Shown piece after piece: positions 1 through 9,585 of a DNA stretch of 64,000 nucleotides (within the stretch, counting starts at the first letter, position 1; the number at the start of each line of letters is the position of its first letter). The stretch comes from Arthrobacter alpinus (lineage in GTDB: Bacteria > Actinomycetota > Actinomycetes > Actinomycetales > Micrococcaceae). The notes under the pieces are model-generated. The model saw only the letters and a list, made by a program, of their open reading frames with translations, was not told the origin of the DNA and did not search any database. Where the stretch lies: assembly GCF_001445575.1 (NCBI RefSeq), contig NZ_CP013200.1:2232001-2296000 (forward strand), in the 5' to 3' direction. The position numbers and the translations under genes are program-made.

Positions 1-411
1 ATTGTTTCGAGGAAATAAGCGACGCAGGAGCGCCGAGGAAGAATTTTTGCAGGAGGGACCGGCGCGCAGCGCCCTGGTTGCGTGAAGGACCCGCCCAGCG
101 ATGATGGGATACCAGAAGGCACAACGTGGTTTGGCAGGTGCTCATATGGGTCCACGAGTGGGGGTGCCAAGGTGGACTGACCGTTGGGTGCCATTGGCAT
201 AGCGGCCGTTTCTGCAGCCTCTTTGTGTTCATGCTTACTCATAGTGTTTTTGGGCGTTTACAACATGACCGGCATCGTCAACCACAGGGAGGGCGAGGCC
301 GCGGGTGAAAGTTGCCGGATCCTCGAGAAGGTCTAGTCTGCGGAACTCCGCCACTCGCAGGGAAGGGACCGGATCGACCATTCACTCTGAGGCGGTGAAG
401 GGGAGGTTCTG
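1..411. other. gene-free left edge of the island
   Basis: I see no reading frame with a credible ribosome-binding site or recognisable protein here. The sequence contains no tRNA fragment, transposase remnant or clear terminator that I can recognise. It is probably the upstream spacer of the defence operon or decayed island DNA. Confidence 0.4.
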
Positions 412-507
412 ATGGTTCATGCCATGGAAGGCCGTGAGGAAAGGGCAGAGTTGTCTTCGAATGTTTCCTTCAAAATGGTTGCCAATGACTTCTCCTGGGG
501 CATCTGA
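412..507 (+). CDS. possible 31-aa leader ORF upstream of the ATPase gene
   Basis: A 31-codon frame starts at ATG 412 and stops at TGA 505-507. It is preceded at good spacing by a GGGGAGG ribosome-binding sequence (400-406), stronger than the one before the ATPase gene 50 bp downstream. The peptide starts MVHAMEGREER and ends NDFSWGI. I do not recognise it. It could be a leader peptide, a small antitoxin-like or regulatory protein, or the 5' stub of a decayed gene. Only the start signal supports it; there is no homology evidence. Confidence 0.3.
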   Translation: MVHAMEGREERAELSSNVSFKMVANDFSWGI

Positions 508-557
508 GCAGACTTATAAAGCTGTTGTGGTAGCTTCTAGGTCGTTAACGAGAAGTA

Positions 558-2083
558 ATGTCGGTGCCTGTAGCTATTGTTGTATCAACACTAGAAGAGC
601 TCGCTAGATTGAATTGGGGAAAATTGGCTGAACCTATAACGATGGTGCCTGATCCACACCTTATGGAGTCGATGAGAGCCGTTGGATACACCCTTGAGAC
701 GGCGATAGCTGATCTAATTGACAACTCAGTCACTGCTGGAGCCTCCCGAGTTGATCTTCTGTTCTCGGGCGACGGAACTAGCTACGTTGCTATCATCGAC
801 GATGGTGGCGGAATGTCAGCAGTGCAGGCTCAAAATGCCATGCGGCTGGCCGGCAAGAGTTCTCGGTCTGACAGAGAATCTCATGACCTTGGAAGATTCG
901 GGCTCGGCCTGAAGACGGCTTCCATTTCGCAATGCCGTGATCTGACCGTCGTGTCAAAGCATGACGGTCTTGTCCATGGGTATCGCTGGGATCTGGACTA
1001 CTTGATCGAGAAGGGTACATGGAGTTTACTTCAGCTGACGCAGGACGAATGTCGGAGCCTTCCTGAGTTTGCCGAACTCGACAAGAAGGCCACCGGCACT
1101 CTTGTTCTCTGGCGAAAATTGGATCAGCTCCAAGCGACAGCTGGGGACCTGGGTACTGGTCTAGACGAGAGTATGATTCGAGTCCGAAAGCACCTGAGCC
1201 TCGTTTTCCATAGATACCTTGCAGGCGAACACGGCAGGAAGTTCGTGATTGCCATAAATTATCGGCCCATTGAGGGGGCAGACCCATTGCTCCAATCTCA
1301 TCGGGCAACTCAACCCGGTCCACTTGAGAAGATCCACATCGAAGGTGAAGTGATCGAGCTCCGGCCCTTCACTCTTCCGCACCTAAATAAGCTCAGCAGC
1401 GCTGACAGGCAAAGGGCACGCGTCGATGGATCCCTCAGAGATAGTCAAGGGTTCTACATCTATCGTGAAAAACGATTGGTCATTTGGGGGACTTGGTTCC
1501 GCATCGCCCTAAGCAAGAGCTCGGTAAATTGGCACGGGTACGAGTGGACATTCCCAATACCCTCGACCATTTGTGGTCGTTGGATATCAAAAAGGCGCAA
1601 GCCGTGCCCCCGCCTGCAATTAGAAACCGACTTCGTCAGGTCGCCGACAATATCGTGGGCCCAAGCCGACGGGTTCACGAATACAGAGGTCGACCGACGT
1701 CAAAGGGTCCGGTGAACCACCTCTGGGATGTAATCGATGACAGGACGTCTTTCCGTTATGAGATTAACCGGAACCATCCGGCGGTCCTCGCACTCGGTGA
1801 GAGCATGGTCTCCGAAGAATCAGCCATGCTGGGGACACTAATCAGCCTACTGGAACAGTCTTTCCCTGTTGATGACGTCTACAACAGACTCGGCCAAGAC
1901 GCGATCCATACGCCTGCGGGGATAGACGACGCCGAACTCCATGTTTTGGCGTCATCATTGTGGGCTTCCCTAAAGAACAGTCTTAGCCCCCATGTCTTTG
2001 TTGATTCGATGCTCAATTCTGAACCTTTTAATAAAAATATTCGTGCTCGCGAAATCCTAGAAATTACGGTTGATGGCTCATGA
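558..2083 (+). pseudogene. MORC/MutL-like GHKL ATPase of a defence locus, frameshifted
   Basis: First gene of the defence operon. The N-terminal part (558 to about 1508) has the GHKL ATP-binding signatures: N-box ADLIDNS near residues 51-57, DDGGGM at 81-86, GRFGLGLKTAS at 112-122, and a GTLVLW strand. The C-terminal part continues in another frame (about 1508-2083) with KQELGKLARVRVDIPN. The family reads through ...GTWFRIA-x-KQELGK..., so one base appears to be missing around the CCC run at 1507-1509. The start could be 558 (GTAATG with a weak GAGAAG) or ATG 642 at MVPDPHL, where family similarity begins. Its last codon overlaps the Z1 gene by ATGA. MORC-like ATPases next to Z1, nuclease and methylase genes are known from comparative genomics and are thought to act as ATP-driven clamps. 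The ATPase may be inactive here, or the frameshift may be a sequence error. Confidence 0.75.
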
Positions 2084-5013
2084 CAATTCCAAATGTAACA
2101 GTACCGTTGTCTGTTTTGGAAGGCGCCGTTTTTGGAATGCTCCAAGACCCAGAGACAGGAGAGTCTCGTTTGGGTCTTCAAGAAGCCGACGTTCGGACGG
2201 CGTTTGAAAGCCTAACGTCGATTTTGCGGACGGGTGCCACCGAAGACGAGCTAGATCAACTTGTGAGATACGTGATTGCGGCTGTCAGTGCAGATATCCT
2301 AGGGCCAGGGTCTGGAGGTGTTACAAAGAAAGATCACGAACCTTGGTTGAAAGAGGTCAAATCGGAGATCAATTGGCGTAGATGGCGAGCCTATCGAAAA
2401 ATGCTTTCTAAGCAAGGCCGCTCAGGACGGGTATTAGAGAGGCTTGATACTTTCACCGATGACGTCCTCGATTTGGCCGGCAATCCCCAAAAGCCTGGTC
2501 CGTGGAATCGCCGTGGACTTATTATCGGGGATGTTCAGTCAGGTAAAACACAAAACTATTTGGGATTGATTAACAAGGCTGCTGATGCTGGCTACCGACT
2601 CGTAATTATTCTCTCTGGGAACACTGAGTATCTGCGCCGGCAGACCCATGAGCGAGTAGATGAGGGGTTTATCGGGCGCGACACTCGCCGCGTCGGAGTG
2701 CCGAAAAGTGCTGTACTTTCCAAGGACGTGCACATCGGTGTCGGCAAGATAGATCAGGAAGTAGCCAACGCTACGAGCCTAACGACTGTGCTCATGGACT
2801 ACCTGCAGGCAACCAAGAACAATGTTGATGTTCCGCTTCCATCCAGCTCTTCCGGACCTCTTGTGTTTGTATTGAAGAAGAATAAACATGTCCTTGAGGC
2901 TGTCAATGGCTGGGCCCGAGGCAAGGCCGGAAATCAAGGAAAAATCGACCTGCCGATTCTCCTCTTGGATGATGAATCTGACTACGCCTCGGTAAACACC
3001 AGGGGCGCAGAGGATCCCACCGCAATCAATGGTGCGATTCGTAATATCTTATCTCGTTTTAACCGATCATCTTATGTGGCGATCACGGCTACACCTTTCG
3101 CAAATATCTTCATTGACTATGAGGCGACAGGTATTGTGGACAAAGACGGTGATGTTATAGGAGACGTGGTCGATGATCTCTTCCCTGAGGACTACATTTA
3201 TCCTCTCGAAGCTCCGAATAATTACGTTGGTATTCGCGCGATGTTTGGATCAGATGATGATGAGCGACCCAAGGCTGTGCAAATTCTCACTGATGCGCAG
3301 GCGTGGATTCCTGTAAAGCATACCAAAAATCTGAAAATCAATGCACTGCCGGAGAGCCTTTTAGAGGCCGTTAGGGCATTCCTTCTCGTGAACGTCATTT
3401 TAGACAAGCGGGTCAAATCTCCGATTAGACGTTCAATGCTCGTGAATGTCTCTAGATTTACAAATGTTCAAGATGCAGTTGGTGAGCTACTGACCAGCGA
3501 ATTAGACAAGTACAAAACTGCGATCGAACTTCACGCTCTCACGTACGCCGCGGGAAGTGAAAATACACTTCTTGATAAATTGAAAGTAACTTACGAAAAA
3601 CAATTTGATTCAAAGTCACTTCCGTGGGAGAAAGTCCTTGCCCAACTTCATAAGTCTGTCGCCGATGTTCGAGTTAAAGTCTATAACTCCAGTGTCGATA
3701 AGGCAGAAACTAGCGGTGATGGGAAGGCGGAAGACGAAGATTACCAAGAGGAAGTACCGCCCCGACAAATTGCCGTTGGTGGTGACCTGTTGAGTCGGGG
3801 ACTCACCCTTGACGGTCTTGTTGTAAGTTACTTCCATCGAAGCGTAGGTGCCGCCGACACGATGATGCAGATGGCGAGGTGGTTTGGATACCGGGATGGC
3901 TTCCAGGATCTCTGCCGTCTCTGGATAAGTGAGAAGACTGCAGCCGACTACAGATTTGTGGGAGCGGCAATTCAAGAGCTTCGCGACGATCTGGCCCACA
4001 TGCGCCGAAATAACATGACGCCTCGAGATTTTGGCCTAGCTGTTCAACAACATCCAGAATCTCTGCTGATAACGGCGAGGAACAAGATGAAGGACACGGT
4101 TCAGTTCGAAAAGGAAGTGAACTTGTTGGGCCGCAATCTTGAAACTCGAAAGCTGTCGGCCAATCCCACTGTCCAAGCTGATAATTTCAGGCACACCCAA
4201 ACTCTGATAAAGGCTGCCATCGAGGCTGGATGTTCCCCGGACGCCCAGTCGACTCGGAGGGGCTACACCAGGTTCAGGGGAGTCCCGAAAGAACTTGTAG
4301 CGGACTTGTTGCAGGGGTACAAAGCCGCTGAAGATGATATTTTCTTCACCGGTAGTGGCCTAGAACGAATGATCAGAGCCAGCCAAGGGGAACACTTTCA
4401 GACTTGGGACGTGACAGTAATGAACGGGCCCAAAAAGCGAGAGGGAACGGACCTTCCTGAATTGATGGAACTCGTTCCGGGCAGGCCAGTGTTCAAAGTT
4501 TCTCGAAACCTGTTACTCCGGAGTCTCAAGGCTAAAGATGGTACTCTCACCGGATCTTCTCTGTGGGTCAGCGGAAAGAAGACCCGATTGGCGGGTAGCG
4601 ATGACTTACGTATGGTTCTTGATAAAGATGTCGAAGCCGCGGCCATTGCCTCCTATGGCGAGTACATAGCCAGTAGGCCCGTGGATCCGTCGGACACTGA
4701 ACCGGCCACTCTCGTGCCAGAAAGGGCTTTCTACCGCAACCTCCCACAACCTCAGCTCATGATCTACGCAGTCACACCCAGCCATGAGGATGGCATTGTT
4801 GTTGAAAGTGAAACTGGCGTCGCGCCAGAGTCTTTCGCCGCGAAAAATGAACTTGATGATGTTGCCACGGATCCCAACACTGCGCTCATCGCGCTGAAGA
4901 TTGCGCTGCCCACGTCGGACTCTGAATACGGCAGCAAGAATGGGCGCGTCAAGTACGTGCTCAACCGCGTGGCGCAAAAATACTGGATGGCCGACTATGA
5001 GGATCTGCTGTGA
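2080..5013 (+). CDS. Z1-domain helicase-like ATPase
   Basis: A 977-residue protein of the Z1 superfamily-II-like ATPase family. Seen directly: a Walker A variant GDVQSGKT at residues 150-157, a DEAD-like box LLLDDESD around 294-301, the ITATPFANIF segment, and the signature GGDLLSRGLTLDGL around 567 followed by MQMARWFGYRDG. In helicases the last two correspond to motifs V and VI. Z1 proteins occur almost only in restriction-modification-associated gene sets with MORC-like ATPases. The likely role, translocating on or remodelling foreign DNA for the nuclease, is inference. The gene starts inside the stop of the ATPase gene (ATGA) and overlaps the next gene by GTGA, so translation is probably coupled. 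Codon use is visibly more A/T-ending than in the core genes, consistent with acquisition by transfer. Confidence 0.93.
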   Translation: MTIPNVTVPLSVLEGAVFGMLQDPETGESRLGLQEADVRTAFESLTSILRTGATEDELDQLVRYVIAAVSADILGPGSGGVTKKDHEPWLKEVKSEINWRRWRAYRKMLSKQGRSGRVLERLDTFTDDVLDLAGNPQKPGPWNRRGLIIGDVQSGKTQNYLGLINKAADAGYRLVIILSGNTEYLRRQTHERVDEGFIGRDTRRVGVPKSAVLSKDVHIGVGKIDQEVANATSLTTVLMDYLQATKNNVDVPLPSSSSGPLVFVLKKNKHVLEAVNGWARGKAGNQGKIDLPILLLDDESDYASVNTRGAEDPTAINGAIRNILSRFNRSSYVAITATPFANIFIDYEATGIVDKDGDVIGDVVDDLFPEDYIYPLEAPNNYVGIRAMFGSDDDERPKAVQILTDAQAWIPVKHTKNLKINALPESLLEAVRAFLLVNVILDKRVKSPIRRSMLVNVSRFTNVQDAVGELLTSELDKYKTAIELHALTYAAGSENTLLDKLKVTYEKQFDSKSLPWEKVLAQLHKSVADVRVKVYNSSVDKAETSGDGKAEDEDYQEEVPPRQIAVGGDLLSRGLTLDGLVVSYFHRSVGAADTMMQMARWFGYRDGFQDLCRLWISEKTAADYRFVGAAIQELRDDLAHMRRNNMTPRDFGLAVQQHPESLLITARNKMKDTVQFEKEVNLLGRNLETRKLSANPTVQADNFRHTQTLIKAAIEAGCSPDAQSTRRGYTRFRGVPKELVADLLQGYKAAEDDIFFTGSGLERMIRASQGEHFQTWDVTVMNGPKKREGTDLPELMELVPGRPVFKVSRNLLLRSLKAKDGTLTGSSLWVSGKKTRLAGSDDLRMVLDKDVEAAAIASYGEYIASRPVDPSDTEPATLVPERAFYRNLPQPQLMIYAVTPSHEDGIVVESETGVAPESFAAKNELDDVATDPNTALIALKIALPTSDSEYGSKNGRVKYVLNRVAQKYWMADYEDLL

Positions 5014-5993
5014 CAGCTTCGGGATGGACCCCAGAACGTTGGCAAGATGAAGTCCGTGAGGGCTTGGTGAGTCTCCGGGAACTGGACCCCAATTCTTCGA
5101 TCCGCCTAGTATATGGCGCGGATGAGGTTGGTCGTCTAAGTTTTGGTCTGATCACCCGACGTCCACCAGGGCTACCCCAGCTTTCGGAAGCGGTGACTAT
5201 CGTCCGGGCGGAGAGAGAGCACGACGGCACTTGGATTCTGCTGTTGACACTTAATGATTCGAAGTTTAGCGATGTATTTGTACAACTCTGTGGTCATGTG
5301 CAATCGAAAGTAGCAAAATCCAAGACTGAGGCCGCAGGTATCTCAACCGCCATGGAGTGCTTCATGGAATGGAGGCAACTATTTCAGGCTTCAAAGAAGC
5401 ATATTCTCAGTATGCAGGAGCGGAGAGGGCTGTTCGCGGAATTGGATTTCGCCTTTAATGTCCTAGGACGCCGAGTTGGTCCCACTGCGGTCGTCGAAGG
5501 CTGGCAGGGGCCCTATGGTTCTGACCAAGACTTTCAGTTCGTCGACGCTCACTATGAAGTAAAAAGCCGATATTCGACAACACACGCCCTGCAGATTGCC
5601 TCTGAGTACCAGCTCGAAGGCGACAACATCACCCTCGTTTGCGTGGAAATTGCAGGAAGCTCCAAGGAACTCCCCGGATTTAGAACTCTTCCTGAATATG
5701 CGTCATGGGCGAGAGAGTCATTGGCTCAAGACGGCGGAGATCTTGAGGTGTTCGATAGTGCATTGGAACAAATAGGTTTCAATCCCAATGACGAAGCATA
5801 TTCGGAGGATTATTTCAAAGCCCAGAGCTACACCTACTTTGATGTTTCTGGCAGCTTTCCCCGCATTACCTCAAGAGACATCGCAGTTGGATTGTCAGGT
5901 GTGAAGTATCGAATTGATTTGACATCAATAGATGATTTTAAGATAGATGAAGAATCTGCTCTGAGTCTAATGAAAAGCTACGGAGGCGTCTAA
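5010..5993 (+). CDS. PD-(D/E)XK motif protein (DUF4420-type nuclease)
   Basis: A 327-residue protein of the PD-(D/E)XK/DUF4420 type that follows Z1 genes. The putative nuclease core lies in the middle: an acidic SDQDF stretch near residues 171-175, then HYEVKSR at 181-187, giving the expected D-x(n)-E-x-K arrangement, with a following helix containing QIASEYQ. The likely function is the endonuclease of the system, cutting DNA that lacks the partner methylation; this is inferred from family and context. The start is a GTG at 5010 overlapping the Z1 stop (GTGA). A GGAGG at its 3' end (5982-5986) serves as ribosome-binding site for the following AIPR gene. Confidence 0.85.
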   Translation: MTASGWTPERWQDEVREGLVSLRELDPNSSIRLVYGADEVGRLSFGLITRRPPGLPQLSEAVTIVRAEREHDGTWILLLTLNDSKFSDVFVQLCGHVQSKVAKSKTEAAGISTAMECFMEWRQLFQASKKHILSMQERRGLFAELDFAFNVLGRRVGPTAVVEGWQGPYGSDQDFQFVDAHYEVKSRYSTTHALQIASEYQLEGDNITLVCVEIAGSSKELPGFRTLPEYASWARESLAQDGGDLEVFDSALEQIGFNPNDEAYSEDYFKAQSYTYFDVSGSFPRITSRDIAVGLSGVKYRIDLTSIDDFKIDEESALSLMKSYGGV

Positions 5994-5995
5994 AA

Positions 5996-8068
5996 ATGGA
6001 CCTTGAGAACTATCACGAAAATTTACTCGCATCCGTCGGATCGCTGGCCGACGCCGATGGTGAGTTCACCGCAACCGCCTTTGCACGTCATGCTACCGGA
6101 CTTTTGACTGAAGCCGGTGAGTTCGATGATGCAGACGTACTGGACTTTGAGGGAACTGGTATACGGCGGCGAAAGTTGAAAGTGAACGGCTACGACTTGG
6201 ACAACGCCGACAACAGTGTGGCATTGATCGTTACACTCCACGTCGGTTCCCCCGAGATTCAAGTTATTTCAGGGACTGAAGCTAGAGCTGCACTCAAAGC
6301 CCTACAGCATTATCTAATGGAGTCTGTCGACGGGACCTTTCTTGAAGGGAGGGAGGAGAGCGCTCCTGCATACCAACTTGCCTATGACCTACGTAATCGC
6401 GGCAAGAATGTCACTAGGTATCGCCTCTATTTACTAACCGACGGACAGTTAAGTAACCGTCTACGCGAGCTACCTAGCGAAAGCTTGAACGAAATCCCCG
6501 TTGATTATCAGCTTTGGGATATAAACAGGCTGCACCAGTTGCACGAGTCCCAGAGCGGGCGAGAGGCGCTTCAGATCGACCTCCGAGAGTGGCGTTCCGA
6601 CGGTCTCGCGGCATTAAAAGTTGAATCCGCTCCGGAATTTGCCACGTATCTTGCCTCTGTACCTGGGACTGTGTTGGCGGGCCTGTACGGCAAGTACGGC
6701 AGCCGGCTTCTTGAGAGTAACGTCCGTTCTTATCTCACGAACCGCGGCAAGGTGAACAAGGGTATTCGGGAGACAATCTACTCATCACCCCAAAACTTCA
6801 TGGCGTTTAACAATGGTGTGACCGCGACCGCGACTTCTGTCGTCATGGACGAGGATAATTCAACAATACTCTCGATAGAGGACTTGCAGATCGTCAATGG
6901 CGGACAGACGACGGCCTCGTTGTTCTTCGTCGACAAGGAAGCTAAAGGCAAAGATGTCCTGGAGAACGTATTCGTTCCCATGAAGCTTGTGGTGGTTGAA
7001 GCGGCCGTAGCGAGTGACCTTGTTCCGAGCATCTCAAGATTTGCCAACAGCCAAAATGCTGTGAGCGCGGCCGACTTCTTTTCGAACAGCCCATATCATG
7101 TCCGCATTGAAGAGCTGTCTCGACGAGTCTTGGCGCCCGCCACATCGGGGGCGACCTTCAATACAAAGTGGTATTACGAAAGAACTCGCGGGCAATACGA
7201 AAACGAGAAGAGTAAGGTGTCGCAGGCGGAAGCTTCTCGATTCGATAGGCTCTATCCCAAGAGTCAGAAGTTTGATAAGCCGGCCTTGGCAAAATACCTT
7301 ATGTCATGGGACCAGCGGCCTCATGTCGTCAGCGGGGGAGCGCAGAAGAACTTTGTGGCATTTGCGGCCACAGTCCAACAGGCTTGGGATAAAGACGATT
7401 CCGCATTCAATGAGATTTACTTCAAAGAATCGGTTGCCAAGGCGATCCTCTTCACTTCAATTCACGGCGCTATAAGGAAGGCTCCCTGGTATAAGCAGGC
7501 CTACTTGGCCAACATCGTTGCCTATACGATATCCAAGATGGCTAGTCTCATTGAAGGTCATGGCCGAGGTCGGCTAATGGATTTCGCCTCGATTTGGCAA
7601 AACCAGTCCGTGCCTGAACATGTGATCAATGTAGCTTTAGACATAGGCGAATCCGTCCAAGTGGCCCTCACAAGCGAACACAGACCCACCACGAACGTAA
7701 CGGAATGGGCTAAGAAAGCGGATTTCTGGAATCTCATACAGGCAATGCCAATGCGTCTTCCTGATACATTCGTCGCTGCCCTCGCGGACCCGGCCAGCAT
7801 CGCACAGGCCCGAAAAACAGCTAAGGACACGCAAAAGATTGACGATGGAATCAATCAGCAGAAGAGGGTCTTTGAAGTACCTCTAGAACATTGGCTGGAG
7901 TTGCGTGACTTTTCGATCGGAAATGGCGTCGGCAGCCCCACGGATATGAGCATTCTTGACATGGTTACAGGGAGAAAGTCTGGTTTCCCAACTGAACGTC
8001 AATCGGCAAGGCTTTTGAATCTTGCGGCTGCGGCGAATGCTAGGGGATTTCAGACGTTTAGTCCTTGA
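5996..8068 (+). CDS. AIPR family (abortive infection phage resistance) protein
   Basis: A 690-residue AIPR-family protein. The hallmark region lies around residues 240-310: ESNVRSYLTNRGKVNKG, then NFMAFNNGVTATA and IVNGGQTTASL. AIPR proteins were named from a plasmid-encoded phage-resistance gene and recur in MORC/Z1 loci; their molecular activity is not settled. The start ATG at 5996 is two bases after the upstream stop and has GGAGG at 5982-5986. The last codons overlap the convergent methyltransferase gene by 11 bp, an unusually tight tail-to-tail join. It completes the four-gene plus-strand operon. Confidence 0.9.
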   Translation: MDLENYHENLLASVGSLADADGEFTATAFARHATGLLTEAGEFDDADVLDFEGTGIRRRKLKVNGYDLDNADNSVALIVTLHVGSPEIQVISGTEARAALKALQHYLMESVDGTFLEGREESAPAYQLAYDLRNRGKNVTRYRLYLLTDGQLSNRLRELPSESLNEIPVDYQLWDINRLHQLHESQSGREALQIDLREWRSDGLAALKVESAPEFATYLASVPGTVLAGLYGKYGSRLLESNVRSYLTNRGKVNKGIRETIYSSPQNFMAFNNGVTATATSVVMDEDNSTILSIEDLQIVNGGQTTASLFFVDKEAKGKDVLENVFVPMKLVVVEAAVASDLVPSISRFANSQNAVSAADFFSNSPYHVRIEELSRRVLAPATSGATFNTKWYYERTRGQYENEKSKVSQAEASRFDRLYPKSQKFDKPALAKYLMSWDQRPHVVSGGAQKNFVAFAATVQQAWDKDDSAFNEIYFKESVAKAILFTSIHGAIRKAPWYKQAYLANIVAYTISKMASLIEGHGRGRLMDFASIWQNQSVPEHVINVALDIGESVQVALTSEHRPTTNVTEWAKKADFWNLIQAMPMRLPDTFVAALADPASIAQARKTAKDTQKIDDGINQQKRVFEVPLEHWLELRDFSIGNGVGSPTDMSILDMVTGRKSGFPTERQSARLLNLAAAANARGFQTFSP

Positions 8069-9512
8069 GTTTTTGCAGCATCCCTGCCACGAGTTCACCG
8101 ATCTGCTTTGACAATAGGGGAGGGACTGCATTTCCTACTTGATGGAATTGTTGAGTCCTTGGTCCCTCGAAGAAGTAGTTGTCGGGGAAGGACTGCAGGC
8201 GCGCCGCTTCACGCACAGTGAAACTGCGCGCCTGGCTGGGGTCCGGATGGATGTAGTAATGTCCGTCTTTTGAGATGTGCGAAACGACCGTCGTGGCAGG
8301 GGAGTCCCATACTTGCACTCTAAATCGGTCGGTGAATGGTGTGCCCGCTTTCCCGATGTTTCGATGTTCGGGATGAAGTGATTGCGGCAAATCAGTGTAT
8401 TTCGGGCTCTTGCCAATGCGATCTGCTAGCTCTGCCATGACGCGGTATCGGGCAAGGTCTGAAACCATATGAGCCCGCGGATTGTTTTGCACAGGCAATG
8501 CCAGCTCACTTTCTCGGACCCAAGCCTCATAAGCTGCTACAGCGATCGATCCATTTTTCGCTGAGTCCGGTTTCGCAGTCACCTCTACCGCCCGGACATC
8601 CTGCAATGCTTTCGCTTGGACTGCTTTCCAGTCCTGATCAATTTTCGGTTTGCGGTTGGAAGTTTCGGCTCGGAGTCTTGGCATTCCTCGCAGGGCGGCT
8701 CGCACTGTGACAGCTCCATCTGCCTTGGTGAGCACTTGCCTCGGGATCATATGGGCAACATCACTTCGAATACCCAGAAGGATCACGCGATGGCGCTTCT
8801 GGGGAACGCCGTATTCTTCCGACCGGATGATGAAGTCAGACGGCTCAAGTTCGTCTGGATCCGCATCTACAACGAGTGAACGGATTTCATAGCGAGCGCC
8901 ACTTGAAAGACGTGTGAGGTCGGCAAGGATCGTTTGGAACATGCTCTTGTCGCCATTCTTCGACGAAAGTAGTCCTTTGACGTTTTCCATCACGAATATG
9001 GTTGGCCTGAACTTGCTTAGGATATGGAGATACTCGCGGTAGAGGAAATGTTTATGGTCTGAGGCAAAAGTTTCGTCGCCTGTCCTGCGAGAACGGCCGG
9101 CCAGCGAATACGCCTGGCACGGCGGGCCGCCTATGAGGGCCCAATGGCCTCGTTGACTCTCCGGTCCAAGTTTAAGCGCGATATGGCGATCAACTTCAGG
9201 ACGATTCTCCTCGCCGAGCTCTACGCGATACACATGCTGCTTAGCCGCCGTGTAAGCCGTTTTGAAGTCACCGCGGAGCGTTTCAGGCCAAGTCTTCTCA
9301 CCACTTATGTAGGCAAAGTACGGCTCAAGATCGCTGCCCGTTCGCACTAGCTCTCGGTACGTAGCACGTAGCCGAAGAGTTTGACACGCAAAACTGTCCA
9401 TCTCTAATGATGCAAGTGTCTTGAAGGCATAGTCGCCGTCATCATTCTTGACACTTGAGAATCCTTCGTTGAGGCCTCCCGGCCCTGCGAAGAGATCAAT
9501 GATTGGAAACAC
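8058..9512 (-). CDS. DNA (cytosine-5-)-methyltransferase
   Basis: A 484-residue C5-cytosine methyltransferase. Motifs in order: motif I DLFAGPGG at residues 6-13, motif IV GGPPCQAYSLAGRS with catalytic Cys near 132, motif VI MENVKG, motif VIII QKRHRVILLG, and C-terminal LQSFPDNY with the motif X region QVGNAVPPLLSKQI. It should protect host DNA from the associated nuclease by methylating its target; the target sequence cannot be read from here. A GTG at 9518 overlaps the AAGGAG ribosome-binding sequence, so the next in-frame GTG (9512) is the better start. It is transcribed toward the operon from its own promoter region, which holds a 15-bp palindrome at 9558-9572. Confidence 0.93.
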   Translation of the reverse strand: MFPIIDLFAGPGGLNEGFSSVKNDDGDYAFKTLASLEMDSFACQTLRLRATYRELVRTGSDLEPYFAYISGEKTWPETLRGDFKTAYTAAKQHVYRVELGEENRPEVDRHIALKLGPESQRGHWALIGGPPCQAYSLAGRSRRTGDETFASDHKHFLYREYLHILSKFRPTIFVMENVKGLLSSKNGDKSMFQTILADLTRLSSGARYEIRSLVVDADPDELEPSDFIIRSEEYGVPQKRHRVILLGIRSDVAHMIPRQVLTKADGAVTVRAALRGMPRLRAETSNRKPKIDQDWKAVQAKALQDVRAVEVTAKPDSAKNGSIAVAAYEAWVRESELALPVQNNPRAHMVSDLARYRVMAELADRIGKSPKYTDLPQSLHPEHRNIGKAGTPFTDRFRVQVWDSPATTVVSHISKDGHYYIHPDPSQARSFTVREAARLQSFPDNYFFEGPRTQQFHQVGNAVPPLLSKQIGELVAGMLQKLKD

Positions 9513-9557
9513 ACGCACTCCTTAGTATCTGACACTCCAAGGTACCAGGTGCCGCTG

Positions 9558-9572
9558 ACATAGTTACTATGT
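9558..9572. promoter_or_regulatory. 15-bp palindrome, candidate operator of the methyltransferase gene
   Basis: ACATAGT-T-ACTATGT is a perfect inverted repeat 45 bp upstream of the methyltransferase start. Larger arms GGTGCC (9548-9553) and GGCACC (9580-9585) flank it. A symmetric A/T-rich site at a methylase promoter suits a dimeric repressor or methylase autoregulation. No controller gene is seen nearby, so the binder is unknown. Confidence 0.4.
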
Positions 9573-9585
9573 TCCCCGAGGCACC

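Noticed and set aside
1500..1515. Programmed -1 frameshifting in the ATPase gene
   Set aside because: The site lacks an X XXY YYZ slippery heptamer and I see no following pseudoknot, so a mutation or sequence error is more likely.
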